From Paenalcaligenes hominis_A (lineage in GTDB: Bacteria > Pseudomonadota > Gammaproteobacteria > Burkholderiales > Burkholderiaceae_B), in contig NZ_JBGJKZ010000001.1 of NCBI RefSeq assembly GCF_041359055.1, positions 186,001-250,000 of the forward strand: a stretch of 64,000 bases of DNA. The letters are read 5' to 3'. Positions 35,248 through 44,264 of the stretch are shown here, piece after piece. Under the pieces are notes generated by a model. That model was not told the origin of the DNA. It saw only the letters and a list, made by a program, of their open reading frames with translations, and ran no database searches. Made by a program: the position numbers and the translations under genes. The stretch's first letter is position 1, and every line of letters starts with the position of its first letter.

Positions 35248-36456
35248 ATGTTTGGACATTTACGTGCGTTTGATGGGGACCCTATTTTTAGTTTAGGCGA
35301 GGCGTTTCATGCGGACCCCCGTGGCTTAAAAGTCAATCTAACGGTGGGTTTGTATTATGACGAACAAGGTCGGCTTCCCTTATTGGATGTAGTGCGTCAG
35401 GCCGAGCAACAATGGGCTGACCAAGCGTTACCGCGTGCCTATTTACCTATTGAGGGGTTAGCTGATTACCGGACTCAAGTGCAAAAACTGGTCTTTGGAG
35501 AGCACAGTGCAGCTTTAGCAGAAAACCGTGTGGCGACTATACAAACTCTGGGTGGGACAGGTGCCTTAAAGGTCGGAGGTGACTTTCTTCATGCGGCTTA
35601 TCCTGAAAGTGAGATGTGGATCAGTGATCCCGCGTGGGACAACCACCATGCTATTTTTAATGGTGCGGGCATCCCTACACATACATATCGTTATTATGAT
35701 AGCGTAACGCGAGGCCTTGATTTTGAAGGCATGATAAAAGCCCTAGCCCAACTGCCTAAGCATAGTATTGTGCTGTTGCATCCGTGCTGTCATAACCCTA
35801 CAGGGGTAGATTTAGACGATGAGCAGTGGCTAACTGTTATTGAGCTCTTACGTGAGCTAGAGTTGATCCCTTTTGTGGATATGGCTTATCAAGGGTTTGG
35901 GCGCAGTTTAGATAAGGATGCTTTTGCTATCCGAGCCATGGACCAAGCAGGCTTAACCTTTTTGGTCGCCAACTCATTTTCTAAGAATTTTTCATATTAT
36001 TCGGAGCGTTGTGGGGGGCTATCTGTGGTGTGTCAAAGTGCTGACGAAGCCAGTCGTGTACTGGGGCAGCTTAAAGCAGTAGCACGGCGTATCTATTCCA
36101 ATCCCCCTTCTCATGGGGGGCAAGCCATTGCCTCGATTTTGGCAAATCCGGCTCTTTATCAGGCCTGGTGCCATCAAGTTGATCAAATGCGTGAACGCAT
36201 TGTTGGATTACGTCAAAAAGTCTACGAACGATTACAAATTTTAGCCCCAGATTATGATAGCTCCTACTTTATTAAGCAGCGCGGTATGTTTTGTTATACC
36301 GGCTTAAACAAAAAACAATTGCAGGCTTTACGCAGTGAGCATGGTGTCTACATCATTGATTCGGGACGCATCAGTTTGCCAGGTTTGAATGAGGACAATC
36401 TTGAGTACTTTGTGCAGTCACTGACGGCGGTCATTACAGATCCTTCTTTGCAGTAA
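35248..36456 (+). CDS. Aromatic/aspartate aminotransferase (class I, TyrB/AspC type)
   Basis: 402 residues, the normal size for TyrB/AspC. It starts FGHLRAFDGDPIFSLGEAFHADPR as in that family, with CCHNPTGVDL (Asn and Pro near the cofactor), VDMAYQGFG (Tyr and Asp) and the PLP-binding Lys in NSFSKNFSYYSERCG. SGRISLPGL holds the Arg that binds the substrate carboxylate. It moves an amino group from an aromatic or acidic amino acid to 2-oxoglutarate. Lying 27 bases after the ABC genes, it probably acts on the imported amino acid. Last gene before a terminator. Confidence 0.9.
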   Translation: MFGHLRAFDGDPIFSLGEAFHADPRGLKVNLTVGLYYDEQGRLPLLDVVRQAEQQWADQALPRAYLPIEGLADYRTQVQKLVFGEHSAALAENRVATIQTLGGTGALKVGGDFLHAAYPESEMWISDPAWDNHHAIFNGAGIPTHTYRYYDSVTRGLDFEGMIKALAQLPKHSIVLLHPCCHNPTGVDLDDEQWLTVIELLRELELIPFVDMAYQGFGRSLDKDAFAIRAMDQAGLTFLVANSFSKNFSYYSERCGGLSVVCQSADEASRVLGQLKAVARRIYSNPPSHGGQAIASILANPALYQAWCHQVDQMRERIVGLRQKVYERLQILAPDYDSSYFIKQRGMFCYTGLNKKQLQALRSEHGVYIIDSGRISLPGLNEDNLEYFVQSLTAVITDPSLQ

Positions 36457-36585
36457 GGATAATGTATGGCACTGCTAGCGCTAAATGAAGAACTACTGTG
36501 TCAGCTTGTCGTTTTAAAGGAAGCCCGCCGCAAGGGGGTATTTCATGTATAGCATTTAATTAATTGCTCAGTAGGCTTTCTAAAT

Positions 36586-36616
36586 AAAGACGCGTCTTTA
36601 AAGGACGCGTTTTTTA
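36586..36616 (+). terminator. Rho-independent terminator after the aminotransferase gene
   Basis: A GC-rich stem AGACGCGTC / GACGCGTTT (about 36588-36596 with 36604-36612) and a 7-base loop, followed by T residues to 36615. It separates the ABC-aminotransferase operon from the Rieske genes. Confidence 0.8.
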
Positions 36617-36764
36617 TTATGTATAACCGCCCAAACAGTTTAGTTTTTCTAATCAAAAATCAAATTTTGCTGACTTAAATTAAGCTTAGAATGGTTTAAC
36701 TATAAAAGATCACTGTCTCATCGAAGGCAGTGGCGTGGAGACCGTTTATCAAAGGAGAAAGCCC

Positions 36765-37802
36765 ATGTTTGTACGCAATGCTTGGTATGTGGCAGCGTTA
36801 AGTCAAGACATTCAGCACAGCTTGTTTGCGACGCGCTTATTAAATGAAGCCATTGTGTTGTATCGCAAGAAAAATGGCGAGGTGGCTGCTTTAGAGGATT
36901 CCTGTCCACATCGCCGTTTGCCTTTATCTAAAGGCCGTTTACTCGGAGATCAGGTTGAGTGTGGTTATCATGGGCTGACTTTTGATTGCAGCGGTGTCTG
37001 TACTAAAGCACCGGGTTTAAAACACATACCAACTAGCGCTCTAGTGCGTAGCTACGCCTGTATTGAGCGTTATGGCATGGTGTGGGTTTGGATGGGTGAT
37101 GCTGACAAGGCAGATCTGTCCCAGTTGATTCATATTAATGAGTGGGATAACCCTGATTGGGGCGTGAATCGGGGTGACGCTATGGAGCTGAATTGCCATT
37201 ACTTATATGTCACCGATAACTTACTTGATCCCTCACATGTATCGTGGGTGCATCAAACGTCTTTTGGGAATGCGGACATTATTGGTTTGCCTTTAAAAGT
37301 TGAGGTGGGGGAGCAAGGCGTAACCGTGTCGCGTTGGTCAACTCAGGTCGAGGTAGCACCTTTTTATAAGAAGTTTGTGAGCTTTAGTGGGATGTGTGAT
37401 CGCAAACAGCATTACGAGGTGCGTTATCCCTCGGTGGCGGTGATTAAAGCGGTATTTTTGCCTACAGGAACCCAAACGGATGACCCGAGTCAGTATCCGG
37501 ATGATGTGTTTTTAATGGACTCGTACAACTTTTTAACGCCCATAGATGAAAACACCACGCGCTACTTCTGGTTTCAGCTGCGCAATTTCAGTCCTAATGA
37601 CCAGACGGTGTCAGAGATATTTAACCATGACGTACGCTCGGCTTTTTTAGAGGATAAAGAGGTGTTGGAACAAATCCATAAAAACCTAAAACATAAACCG
37701 GCGGCATTAGATTTACCTCTTGATTCAGGCCCTATGCGTTTTCGTCGTAAAATTGCTCAGCTCATAGAAAGTGAGCAAGCAGATAATGCCGTTACAGTAT
37801 AA
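36765..37802 (+). CDS. Rieske non-heme iron oxygenase, VanA-like
   Basis: 345 residues from ATG 36765 (AGGAG seven bases upstream). The Rieske 2Fe-2S site is DSCPHRRLPLSKG plus CGYHGLTF (Cys-x-His and Cys-x2-His). The mononuclear iron site is DNLLDPSHVSWVHQTSFG, with the two His and the bridging Asp. The start FVRNAWYVAAL and length match the vanillate demethylase group, whose members remove methyl groups from O or N. With a dedicated reductase just downstream, and placed between an amino-acid importer and the hut genes, it may demethylate or hydroxylate a histidine-like compound; the substrate is inferred from context only. Confidence 0.88.
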   Translation: MFVRNAWYVAALSQDIQHSLFATRLLNEAIVLYRKKNGEVAALEDSCPHRRLPLSKGRLLGDQVECGYHGLTFDCSGVCTKAPGLKHIPTSALVRSYACIERYGMVWVWMGDADKADLSQLIHINEWDNPDWGVNRGDAMELNCHYLYVTDNLLDPSHVSWVHQTSFGNADIIGLPLKVEVGEQGVTVSRWSTQVEVAPFYKKFVSFSGMCDRKQHYEVRYPSVAVIKAVFLPTGTQTDDPSQYPDDVFLMDSYNFLTPIDENTTRYFWFQLRNFSPNDQTVSEIFNHDVRSAFLEDKEVLEQIHKNLKHKPAALDLPLDSGPMRFRRKIAQLIESEQADNAVTV

Positions 37803-37814
37803 AAGGTGAGTTTC

Positions 37815-38993
37815 ATGATCGAGAGCATAGAGAGTCCAACTGCAGCCAGTCAGGCACGACACTTTAGAGAGTATAAGGTGGTAGCCAAACAAGCAGAAAG
37901 TCAGGTCATTACGTCTTTTCTTTTAGCTCCTACCGATGGAAACCCTCTTTTGCCTTACAAACCAGGTCAATATTTGGTGTTTCGTTTTCATATCGATGGT
38001 CAGTCGGTATTGCGTAATTACAGTGTGTCGGGGGACCCAGATCAGTTAGGGTTGTTGCGCATTTCTGTAAAACATGAAGTAGCTCCTGCAGGTTTAGATG
38101 TACCCGATGGCGTAGGCTCTAGCTATTTGCATCATCAGGTCCAAGTCGGTGATGTGTTGCAAGCAGCAGGGCCTTTAGGGGATTTTTACTTGGATGAAAG
38201 CACTGAGCGGCCCGTCGTGCTTTTAAGCGGGGGCGTAGGTTTAACGCCTATGCTTTCGATGCTGCACCGTTTGGTGAACGACTCAGAGCGCAAGGTGCAT
38301 TTTATGCATGCCTGTGAAAATGGAGACGTGCATGCGTTTGGCGCTGAGGTGATGGATTTAGTGGCGCGACGCCCCAAGGTGCAAGCGTTATTTTGGTATC
38401 GTGCTGCTTTAGAGCATGATAGTAAAAGAGCATGGTCATTTACCGAGGGCTTATTAACTAAAGAGCAATTACAAAGCTATTTGCCTTTGGATGATTATGA
38501 GTTTTACCTATGTGGTCCCAGTGGGTTCATGCAGGCTAACTATACGTTGCTACGCCAACTAGGTGTAGTCGCCGAGCGTATACATTATGAGTTTTTTGGA
38601 CCGGCAACGGTGTTAGAACAAACAATAACGGATGCGCAGGCAGAGGCGCAAACGGCTACTGCTCTGACAGCGGCGGCTGCACCACTGGCTTTGTCTCAAC
38701 CTATTCCAACTACGGATACGACTTTAGCTGCTGCCAATACACTGACGTTTTTGCCCGATGGTCGGCAAGCGCAGTGGCAGGACGATTACGAGTCACTGCT
38801 TGTGGCGGCCGAGGAGGCGGGTTTACAGCCCAATTTCAATTGCAGATCGGGAATTTGCAATAGCTGCATGTGCACCTTAGTTGAAGGCGAAGTGGATTAT
38901 TTTGAAGCGCCTTTAGACGATGTGCCCGCTGGTAAGGTTTTACTTTGCTGTGCCAAGCCTAAAGGAGCAGTAGTTATTGAGATTGAATCGTAG
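37815..38993 (+). CDS. Flavin/2Fe-2S oxygenase reductase
   Basis: 392 residues from ATG 37815 with AAGGTGA upstream. Domain order: flavin-binding barrel (LRNYSVSGDP holds the RxYS motif), NAD domain (VVLLSGGVGLTPMLSML and FYLCGPSGFM), a 40-residue Ala/Thr-rich linker (about residues 270-310), then a plant-type ferredoxin domain with CRSGICNSCMC and a later Cys in LLCCAKP. It passes electrons from NADH through flavin to the Rieske centre of the oxygenase encoded 12 bases upstream. The layout resembles GbcB-type reductases more than VanB, where the linker is short. Confidence 0.9.
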   Translation: MIESIESPTAASQARHFREYKVVAKQAESQVITSFLLAPTDGNPLLPYKPGQYLVFRFHIDGQSVLRNYSVSGDPDQLGLLRISVKHEVAPAGLDVPDGVGSSYLHHQVQVGDVLQAAGPLGDFYLDESTERPVVLLSGGVGLTPMLSMLHRLVNDSERKVHFMHACENGDVHAFGAEVMDLVARRPKVQALFWYRAALEHDSKRAWSFTEGLLTKEQLQSYLPLDDYEFYLCGPSGFMQANYTLLRQLGVVAERIHYEFFGPATVLEQTITDAQAEAQTATALTAAAAPLALSQPIPTTDTTLAAANTLTFLPDGRQAQWQDDYESLLVAAEEAGLQPNFNCRSGICNSCMCTLVEGEVDYFEAPLDDVPAGKVLLCCAKPKGAVVIEIES

Positions 38994-39019
38994 GTTTTGC
39001 TGTAGTGGTGAGTTTTTTG

Positions 39020-39049
39020 CCGACTTGAATGATCAAGTCGGTTTTTTTT
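39020..39049 (+). terminator. Strong rho-independent terminator after the Rieske pair
   Basis: CCGACTTGA (39020-39028) and TCAAGTCGG (39033-39041), 4-base loop, followed by eight T. Twenty-odd bases after the reductase stop and facing the end of hutC. Confidence 0.92.
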
Positions 39050-39061
39050 GTCACGTGGATT

Positions 39062-39790
39062 TTACGTACGCCCTGCAAATTTATAACGATCACCAGGATG
39101 CCACATGCGTGCAAACGAAGTGAAGTGACCGCCGGAATAGGTGGTGCGATTTAACACTAAGCAAGGTTCATTGGCTTTCATTTGCAGCGCGCGGGCAATT
39201 TCTGCACTAGGTATTTGTACTTCAATGGTGTAGAAGCCTTTAGGTAATGGGGCAACCCGCGTTAAGTATTCGTTGGGTGTGGTGTGAGACCAGTCTTGCT
39301 CTAAGTAATCTGGTGCCATGGTGGCATCCACCAAGCGATCCTCATACTGAATGGGGGTCTCGTTTTCCAAGTGCACAATGACCGAGTGAAAGAGAGGTGT
39401 GCCCGTAGGAATTTCGTAGGTTTTAGCTTGTTTGGCTGTGGCTTTTAAGCTGTTCATACTGAGGACTTGGCTACGATGAGTATGACCACGCTCACGAATA
39501 TCTTGAGCAATACTGCGAATTTCAATCAAGGTGGACTGATATTTAGGCTGTGCCACATAGGTGCCTGAACCTTTAATTCGCACCAATAAACCATCATTAC
39601 TGAGCTCACGCAAAGCGCGGTTCACTGTCATTCTAGAAACCGAAAATTTCTCACAAAGGGCTAGTTCCGTGGGAATTAAGTGACCTTCTTGCCACTCACC
39701 ACTTTGTATTTTATTTAAAACGAAGTTCTTGATTTGCAGATAAGCCGGCTGAGCTTCGTTAAAGGTAGAACGGGAGGGATCGACGTTCAT
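39062..39790 (-). CDS. hutC: Histidine utilisation repressor HutC (GntR/UTRA)
   Basis: 242 residues. GntR winged helix at 17-80 (YLQIKNFVLNKIQSGEW, then LIPTELALCEKFSVSRMTVNRALRELSNDGLL), then a UTRA ligand domain ending in the usual FTSFARMWHPGDRYKFAGR. HutC represses hut genes and is released by urocanate. It is divergent from hutU, with a paired TGTATA motif in the shared region. It is probably self-regulated and may also control the second hut arm, which has a similar site before hutD. Confidence 0.95.
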   Translation of the reverse strand: MNVDPSRSTFNEAQPAYLQIKNFVLNKIQSGEWQEGHLIPTELALCEKFSVSRMTVNRALRELSNDGLLVRIKGSGTYVAQPKYQSTLIEIRSIAQDIRERGHTHRSQVLSMNSLKATAKQAKTYEIPTGTPLFHSVIVHLENETPIQYEDRLVDATMAPDYLEQDWSHTTPNEYLTRVAPLPKGFYTIEVQIPSAEIARALQMKANEPCLVLNRTTYSGGHFTSFARMWHPGDRYKFAGRT

Positions 39791-39844
39791 GACTGTAGTA
39801 TTTTCCTTGTGGTAAGAGTACTGGTGTCAGGGCTTTCCATGATA

Positions 39845-39875
39845 TGTATAGACAATTTATGTAAATGCCTATACA
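39845..39875. promoter_or_regulatory. HutC operator region between hutC and hutU
   Basis: TGTATAGACA (39845-39854) and TGCCTATACA (39866-39875) are inverted copies of the same element, differing at one base, 11 bp apart. The element also occurs as TGTATATACA before hutD. This fits the TGTATA-type operators known for HutC. Confidence 0.7.
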
Positions 39876-39996
39876 TTAACCATGAGCTTACAAGAAATTT
39901 TTACCTTTGTCGGTTATTTGATGCGTTAGGTCTCTGCCCGATGCGCTTTTTTTAACCTTTAAGCCATCTAAGAAATGCCCTATGGAGGAGAGCGCC

Positions 39997-41712
39997 ATGT
40001 TGCAACAAACAGATATTGTACCTAGTCAGGATCCGCGTTATGACCAGAGTCGTGAGATCCATGCCCCAACGGGTGCCACGCTTAATTGTAAAAACTGGAT
40101 TGCCGAAGCCGCTTATAGAATGATTCAGAATAATCTGGATCCAGATGTGGCAGAAAACCCAAAGCATCTTGTGGTTTATGGCGGTATAGGTCGTGCAGCA
40201 CGTAATTGGGAATGCTATGACCAAATTTTGCAGTCGTTACGTGACTTAGAAAATGATGAGACGTTGTTGATTCAGTCTGGTAAACCGGTAGGTGTATTTC
40301 GTACCCACGCTGATGCTCCACGTGTGTTGTTAGCCAACTCAAATTTGGTCCCTAAGTGGGCCAACTGGGAGCATTTCCACGAGTTAGATCGTGCTGGCCT
40401 TTTTATGTATGGTCAAATGACAGCAGGAAGCTGGATTTACATTGGTACGCAGGGCATTGTGCAAGGGACGTTTGAGACGTTTGCGGAAGCGGGGCGTCAG
40501 CACTATAACGATACCCTCGAAGGGCGTTGGATTTTAACTGCTGGTTTAGGTGGTATGGGGGGCGCTCAGCCTTTAGCAGCTAGTTTTGCGGGGGCTGTAT
40601 CGCTAAATGTGGAGTGTCAGCAAAGCAGTATTGATTTTCGTTTACGTACACGCTATTTAGATAAACAAGCGCGTGACTTGGATCATGCCCTAGAGTTAAT
40701 TCGTGAGCACACCGAGCGCAAGGAAGCTGTTTCTATTGGTTTATTAGGTAATGCTGCAGAGGTGTTTCCCGAGTTAGTGCGTCGCGCCAAGGCCGGTGGT
40801 TTGTGTCCTGATTTGGTTACTGATCAGACGTCGGCGCACGATTTAGTGAATGGGTACTTGCCAATCGGTTGGACGGTAGCGCAATGGCGCGCAGCTCAAG
40901 CCGATCCTAGCCAACACGCACGCTTGCAGCACGATGCGGCACAGTCTTGTGTACAGCACGTTCAAGCCATGTTGGATTTCAAGGAAATGGGTATACCTGT
41001 GGTCGACTACGGCAATAATATTCGCCAAGTGGCTTATGAGCATGGTGTGAAAAATGCTTTTGATTTTCCAGGTTTTGTACCAGCGTATATACGTCCTTTG
41101 TTCTGCGAGGGCAAAGGTCCCTTCCGTTGGGTAGCACTATCTGGTGATCCCGAGGACATCTACAAAACAGATCAAAAAATTAAAGAGCTGTTCCCCGAGA
41201 ATCATCATGTGCATCGTTGGTTAGATATGGCTAAAGATCGCATTGCTTTTCAAGGTTTACCTGCACGTATTTGTTGGTTAGGGCTAGGCGAGCGCCACTT
41301 AGCGGGTTTGGCCTTTAATGAAATGGTACGTAACGGTGAGCTTAAAGCGCCGATTGTGATTGGCCGTGATCACCTTGATACGGGTTCAGTAGCAAGCCCG
41401 AACCGTGAAACAGAGTCTATGCGTGATGGCACGGATGCCGTGTCTGACTGGCCTTTATTAAATGCTTTATTAAATACGGCTTCTGGGGCCAGCTGGGTGT
41501 CTTTACACCATGGTGGTGGTGTAGGCATGGGCTATAGTCAGCATTCTGGCTTAGTTATTGTGGCCGATGGCTCAAACGAGGCAGATGCTCGTTTGGCTCG
41601 GGTATTAGTTAACGATTGTGGTACAGGTGTGATGCGCCATGCGGATGCTGGTTATGAGTTAGCTATTAAGACTGCAAAAGAGTTTGGTCTAAAACTACCA
41701 ATGATTAAATAG
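39997..41712 (+). CDS. hutU: Urocanate hydratase
   Basis: 571 residues from ATG 39997 with GGAGGAG upstream. It has the family start DPRYDQSREIHAPTGATLNCKNW, the NAD-binding LGGMGGAQPLA, the DLVTDQTSAHD segment and, near the end, HHGGGVGMGYSQHSG and the DCGTGVMRHADAG motif with a conserved Cys. It converts urocanate to 4-imidazolone-5-propionate using tightly bound NAD. First of two genes (hutUH) in the plus-strand arm. Confidence 0.97.
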   Translation: MLQQTDIVPSQDPRYDQSREIHAPTGATLNCKNWIAEAAYRMIQNNLDPDVAENPKHLVVYGGIGRAARNWECYDQILQSLRDLENDETLLIQSGKPVGVFRTHADAPRVLLANSNLVPKWANWEHFHELDRAGLFMYGQMTAGSWIYIGTQGIVQGTFETFAEAGRQHYNDTLEGRWILTAGLGGMGGAQPLAASFAGAVSLNVECQQSSIDFRLRTRYLDKQARDLDHALELIREHTERKEAVSIGLLGNAAEVFPELVRRAKAGGLCPDLVTDQTSAHDLVNGYLPIGWTVAQWRAAQADPSQHARLQHDAAQSCVQHVQAMLDFKEMGIPVVDYGNNIRQVAYEHGVKNAFDFPGFVPAYIRPLFCEGKGPFRWVALSGDPEDIYKTDQKIKELFPENHHVHRWLDMAKDRIAFQGLPARICWLGLGERHLAGLAFNEMVRNGELKAPIVIGRDHLDTGSVASPNRETESMRDGTDAVSDWPLLNALLNTASGASWVSLHHGGGVGMGYSQHSGLVIVADGSNEADARLARVLVNDCGTGVMRHADAGYELAIKTAKEFGLKLPMIK

Positions 41713-41724
41713 CGAGCAACAATT

Positions 41725-43263
41725 ATGAAACAAAAGCTAGTTATTCAACCTGGTCAAATGACTTTGGATGAAATTCGTCACGTTTGGCACAATGCCCCCT
41801 ATTTGGTGTTGCCCCAAAGTGCCGTAACGGCCATGGAGGCTTCGTCGGCCATTGTGCAAAAAATTATTGCCAAAGGCGACCCAGCCTATGGGATTAATAC
41901 GGGTTTTGGCAAACTAGCCCAAAAACGTATTCCTGACGAGGATTTAGAGCAGCTGCAAAAAAACCTTATCTTATCGCATTCGGTGGGCGTGGGAGAACCC
42001 ATGAATGAAGCTGTGGTGCGTTTGATTATGGTGCTAAAAGTGGGAAGCTTAGCACGCGGCTACTCCGGTATTCGTCCTCACGTAGTGCAGACCTTATTGG
42101 ATATGGTGAATGCAGGCGTGATCCCGCATATTCCGGCAAAAGGCTCTGTAGGGGCGTCGGGGGACTTGGCACCCCTATCTCATATGACTTTAACGCTAAT
42201 TGGTGAAGGGCAGGCTTTTTACCAAGGCGAGTTAATGAGCTCGACCGATGCGATGGCTAAAGCAGGTATCACTCCTATTGTGCTGGCAGCAAAAGAAGGC
42301 TTAGCGTTAATTAACGGGACCCAAGTATCGACGGCATTGGCATTGCATGGATTATTTAAAGCCGAGCGCTTATTTAACAACGCGGTTCTGGCTGGAGCAC
42401 TTAGTGTAGACGCTGCCAAAGGCAGTGATTTGCCATTTGATGAGCGCGTGCATGCAATTCGCGGGCAGCCCGGTCAAATATATGCGGCAAAACTGTATCG
42501 TGAACTATTAGCAAACAGTGCTATTCGTCAATCCCATGTGGAAAATGATGAAAAAGTCCAAGATCCCTACAGTTTGCGTTGTCAGCCTCAGGTAATGGGC
42601 GCTATTTATGATTTGATTCAACAAGCCAGCACTACCTTATTGATTGAGGCCAATGCAGTTACAGATAACCCCTTGGTTTTTCAGGGGCAAGACGGTGAGT
42701 CGGATCAGGTCATTTCTGGGGGCAATTTCCACGCTGAGCCAGTCGCTTTTGCAGCGGATATCTTGGCCTTGGCTATTGCAGAAATAGGTGCTTTGTCCGA
42801 GCGCCGTGTGGCATTGCTGATTGATGCCAGCATTTCGGGTTTGCCTCCGTTCCTGGTGCCTTCTGCAGGATTGAATTCAGGTTTTATGATTGCGCACGTC
42901 ACCGCTGCAGCGTTGGCTTCAGAAAACAAAACCTTTGCTCATCCAGCCAGTGTGGACAGCTTACCCACATCGGCTAACCAAGAAGACCATGTGAGTATGG
43001 CAACGTTTGCTGGGCGTCGCCTCGAGGACATGGCAGAAAATACCGCACAAATTGTGGCAATTGAACTGCTGTGTGCAGCTCAAGGGGTGGATTTCCACGC
43101 ACCTTTACAAAGCTCACCATTGCTGACTGCTGTGCATGGTCTGATTCGTCAGTCTGTGCCTTTTTATGACGAAGACCGTTACTTAGCCTTAGATATTAAT
43201 GCGTTGCACCAGCTTGTGGTTTCTAATCAGTTGGTCGATGCGGTGGCTGACGTTTTTGCGTAA
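41725..43263 (+). CDS. hutH: Histidine ammonia-lyase
   Basis: 512 residues. The Ala-Ser-Gly triad that forms the MIO electrophile is in VGASGDLAPLSHM, and YGINTGFGKLA holds the catalytic Tyr. It removes ammonia from L-histidine to give urocanate. It starts 12 bases after hutU. An insertion element begins five bases past its stop and has probably replaced the native 3' flank. Confidence 0.97.
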   Translation: MKQKLVIQPGQMTLDEIRHVWHNAPYLVLPQSAVTAMEASSAIVQKIIAKGDPAYGINTGFGKLAQKRIPDEDLEQLQKNLILSHSVGVGEPMNEAVVRLIMVLKVGSLARGYSGIRPHVVQTLLDMVNAGVIPHIPAKGSVGASGDLAPLSHMTLTLIGEGQAFYQGELMSSTDAMAKAGITPIVLAAKEGLALINGTQVSTALALHGLFKAERLFNNAVLAGALSVDAAKGSDLPFDERVHAIRGQPGQIYAAKLYRELLANSAIRQSHVENDEKVQDPYSLRCQPQVMGAIYDLIQQASTTLLIEANAVTDNPLVFQGQDGESDQVISGGNFHAEPVAFAADILALAIAEIGALSERRVALLIDASISGLPPFLVPSAGLNSGFMIAHVTAAALASENKTFAHPASVDSLPTSANQEDHVSMATFAGRRLEDMAENTAQIVAIELLCAAQGVDFHAPLQSSPLLTAVHGLIRQSVPFYDEDRYLALDINALHQLVVSNQLVDAVADVFA

Positions 43264-43306
43264 TTGACATCCTCCCCCGCTTAAAGGCCGGGGATTCCTA
43301 CAGCGC

Positions 43307-43685
43307 TCAAGGGCGGCATTGAGCCGTCCCAGAGTCGCTTCGGTGGGTTCCTGCTGCTGGCGGCATTACTGCACCGCTCACTTCACAGGCGAACCGGACG
43401 TGCCCCGCCCTTAATACATTGATCGCGCCGACCACATCGGCGTTTTCCTCTACACCACACTCAACACATCGGAACTGCGCTTGCGTAGGGCGATTTTCTT
43501 TGCTGCAATGCCCACATTCAGGGCAGGTCTGACTGGTGTAGTGCGGGGGTGCGACAACGAGCCAACCTCCTACCCACGCCAGTTTGTAGTCTAGCTGACG
43601 GCAAGCGGGCAGGAAATTAGCCAGAATGGTATAACTGAACTTAGTCGTATTTGAGTTCGTATCGATAGGCTTGCCATCGTTTCAT
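43307..43685 (-). pseudogene. TnpB with most of the protein deleted
   Basis: The family start MKRWQAYRYELKYD (from ATG 43685) runs straight into a TAA. About 40 bases on, the C-terminal end resumes as RQLDYKLAWVGGWLVV, then the zinc finger CPECGHCSKEN...CVECG, the last RuvC Asp in ENADVVGAINVLRAGH, and a stop at 43307. Roughly 250-300 residues in between, including the first two RuvC motifs, are gone. It can no longer be an RNA-guided nuclease. Confidence 0.88.
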
Positions 43686-43706
43686 ACTAAGAATTATACT
43701 TGGCCT

Positions 43707-44123
43707 ATGAAGAAAAACAACGACATTAGACGCGGTAGACACTGTGTTTTTAACATGCACGTTCACTTGGTCTTTTTGACAAAGTACCGCCGTGGTGTGT
43801 TCACCAAAGAAATTCTTGATGACTTGCGTGACCTCTTTGCGGGCGTCTGTTCGGACTTTGAGGCAGAATTGGTAGAGTTCGACGGTGGGGACGACCATGT
43901 TCACTTGTTGGTCAACTATCCCCCCAAGGTCGCCGTGTCGGCACTGGTAAATAGTTTGAAAGGCGTATCAAGCCGGATGATTCGCAAAAAGCAGTATCCG
44001 AGCATTCACAACAAACTATGGGGTGGTGCCCTCTGGTCGCCTAGCTACTTTGCCGCAAGCTGTGGCGGTGCGCCTATCGAGATCGTCCGACAATACATTG
44101 AGCAACAACAGACGCCAAGCTGA
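43707..44123 (+). CDS. tnpA: IS200-type Y1 transposase
   Basis: 138 residues, full length for the family. The HUH metal site is in GGDDHVHLLVNYPP and the catalytic Tyr is in EIVRQYIEQQ. RRGRHCVFNMHVHLVFLTKYRR is the typical N-terminus. It cuts and joins single-stranded DNA at the element ends. Only 21 bases separate its start from the divergent tnpB start, so the two share a promoter region. It appears functional. Confidence 0.93.
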   Translation: MKKNNDIRRGRHCVFNMHVHLVFLTKYRRGVFTKEILDDLRDLFAGVCSDFEAELVEFDGGDDHVHLLVNYPPKVAVSALVNSLKGVSSRMIRKKQYPSIHNKLWGGALWSPSYFAASCGGAPIEIVRQYIEQQQTPS

Positions 44124-44232
44124 TACGAAGACGCTAGCGCGTCCGCGCTATTCCTCTCCGCCCTGAACGGCGGGGTTTTCCGCGCGATTTGATAAAAAAA
44201 CCTACAAACTATGTAGGCATGCCCGTCCTCAA

Positions 44233-44262
44233 AATTAAAGGCAGCTTGCGCTGCCTTTAATT
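44233..44262. terminator. Rho-independent terminator after hutG
   Basis: AATTAAAGGCAGC (44233-44245) and GCTGCCTTTAATT (44250-44262) form a perfect 13-bp stem with a 4-base loop, directly past the hutG stop. A/T flanks on both sides. Confidence 0.85.
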
Positions 44263-44264
44263 GT

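Larger units (their letters stand above)
43269..44192. mobile_element. IS200/IS605-group insertion sequence with truncated tnpB
   Basis: Divergent tnpB remnant (minus) and intact tnpA (plus), flanked by short imperfect hairpins typical of this group: CCCCG/CGGGG at 43275-43293 on the left and CCGCC/GGCGG at 44158-44173 on the right. The left end directly follows TTGAC (43264-43268), a plausible target sequence, and there is no target duplication. It lies between the convergent hut arms, so it breaks no gene. Ends are set by eye and could be off by some bases. Confidence 0.85.

Noticed and set aside
43641..43904. An 87-codon minus-strand frame across the tnpA start
   Set aside because: Its last 14 residues are the real tnpB start; the rest is the antisense of tnpA.
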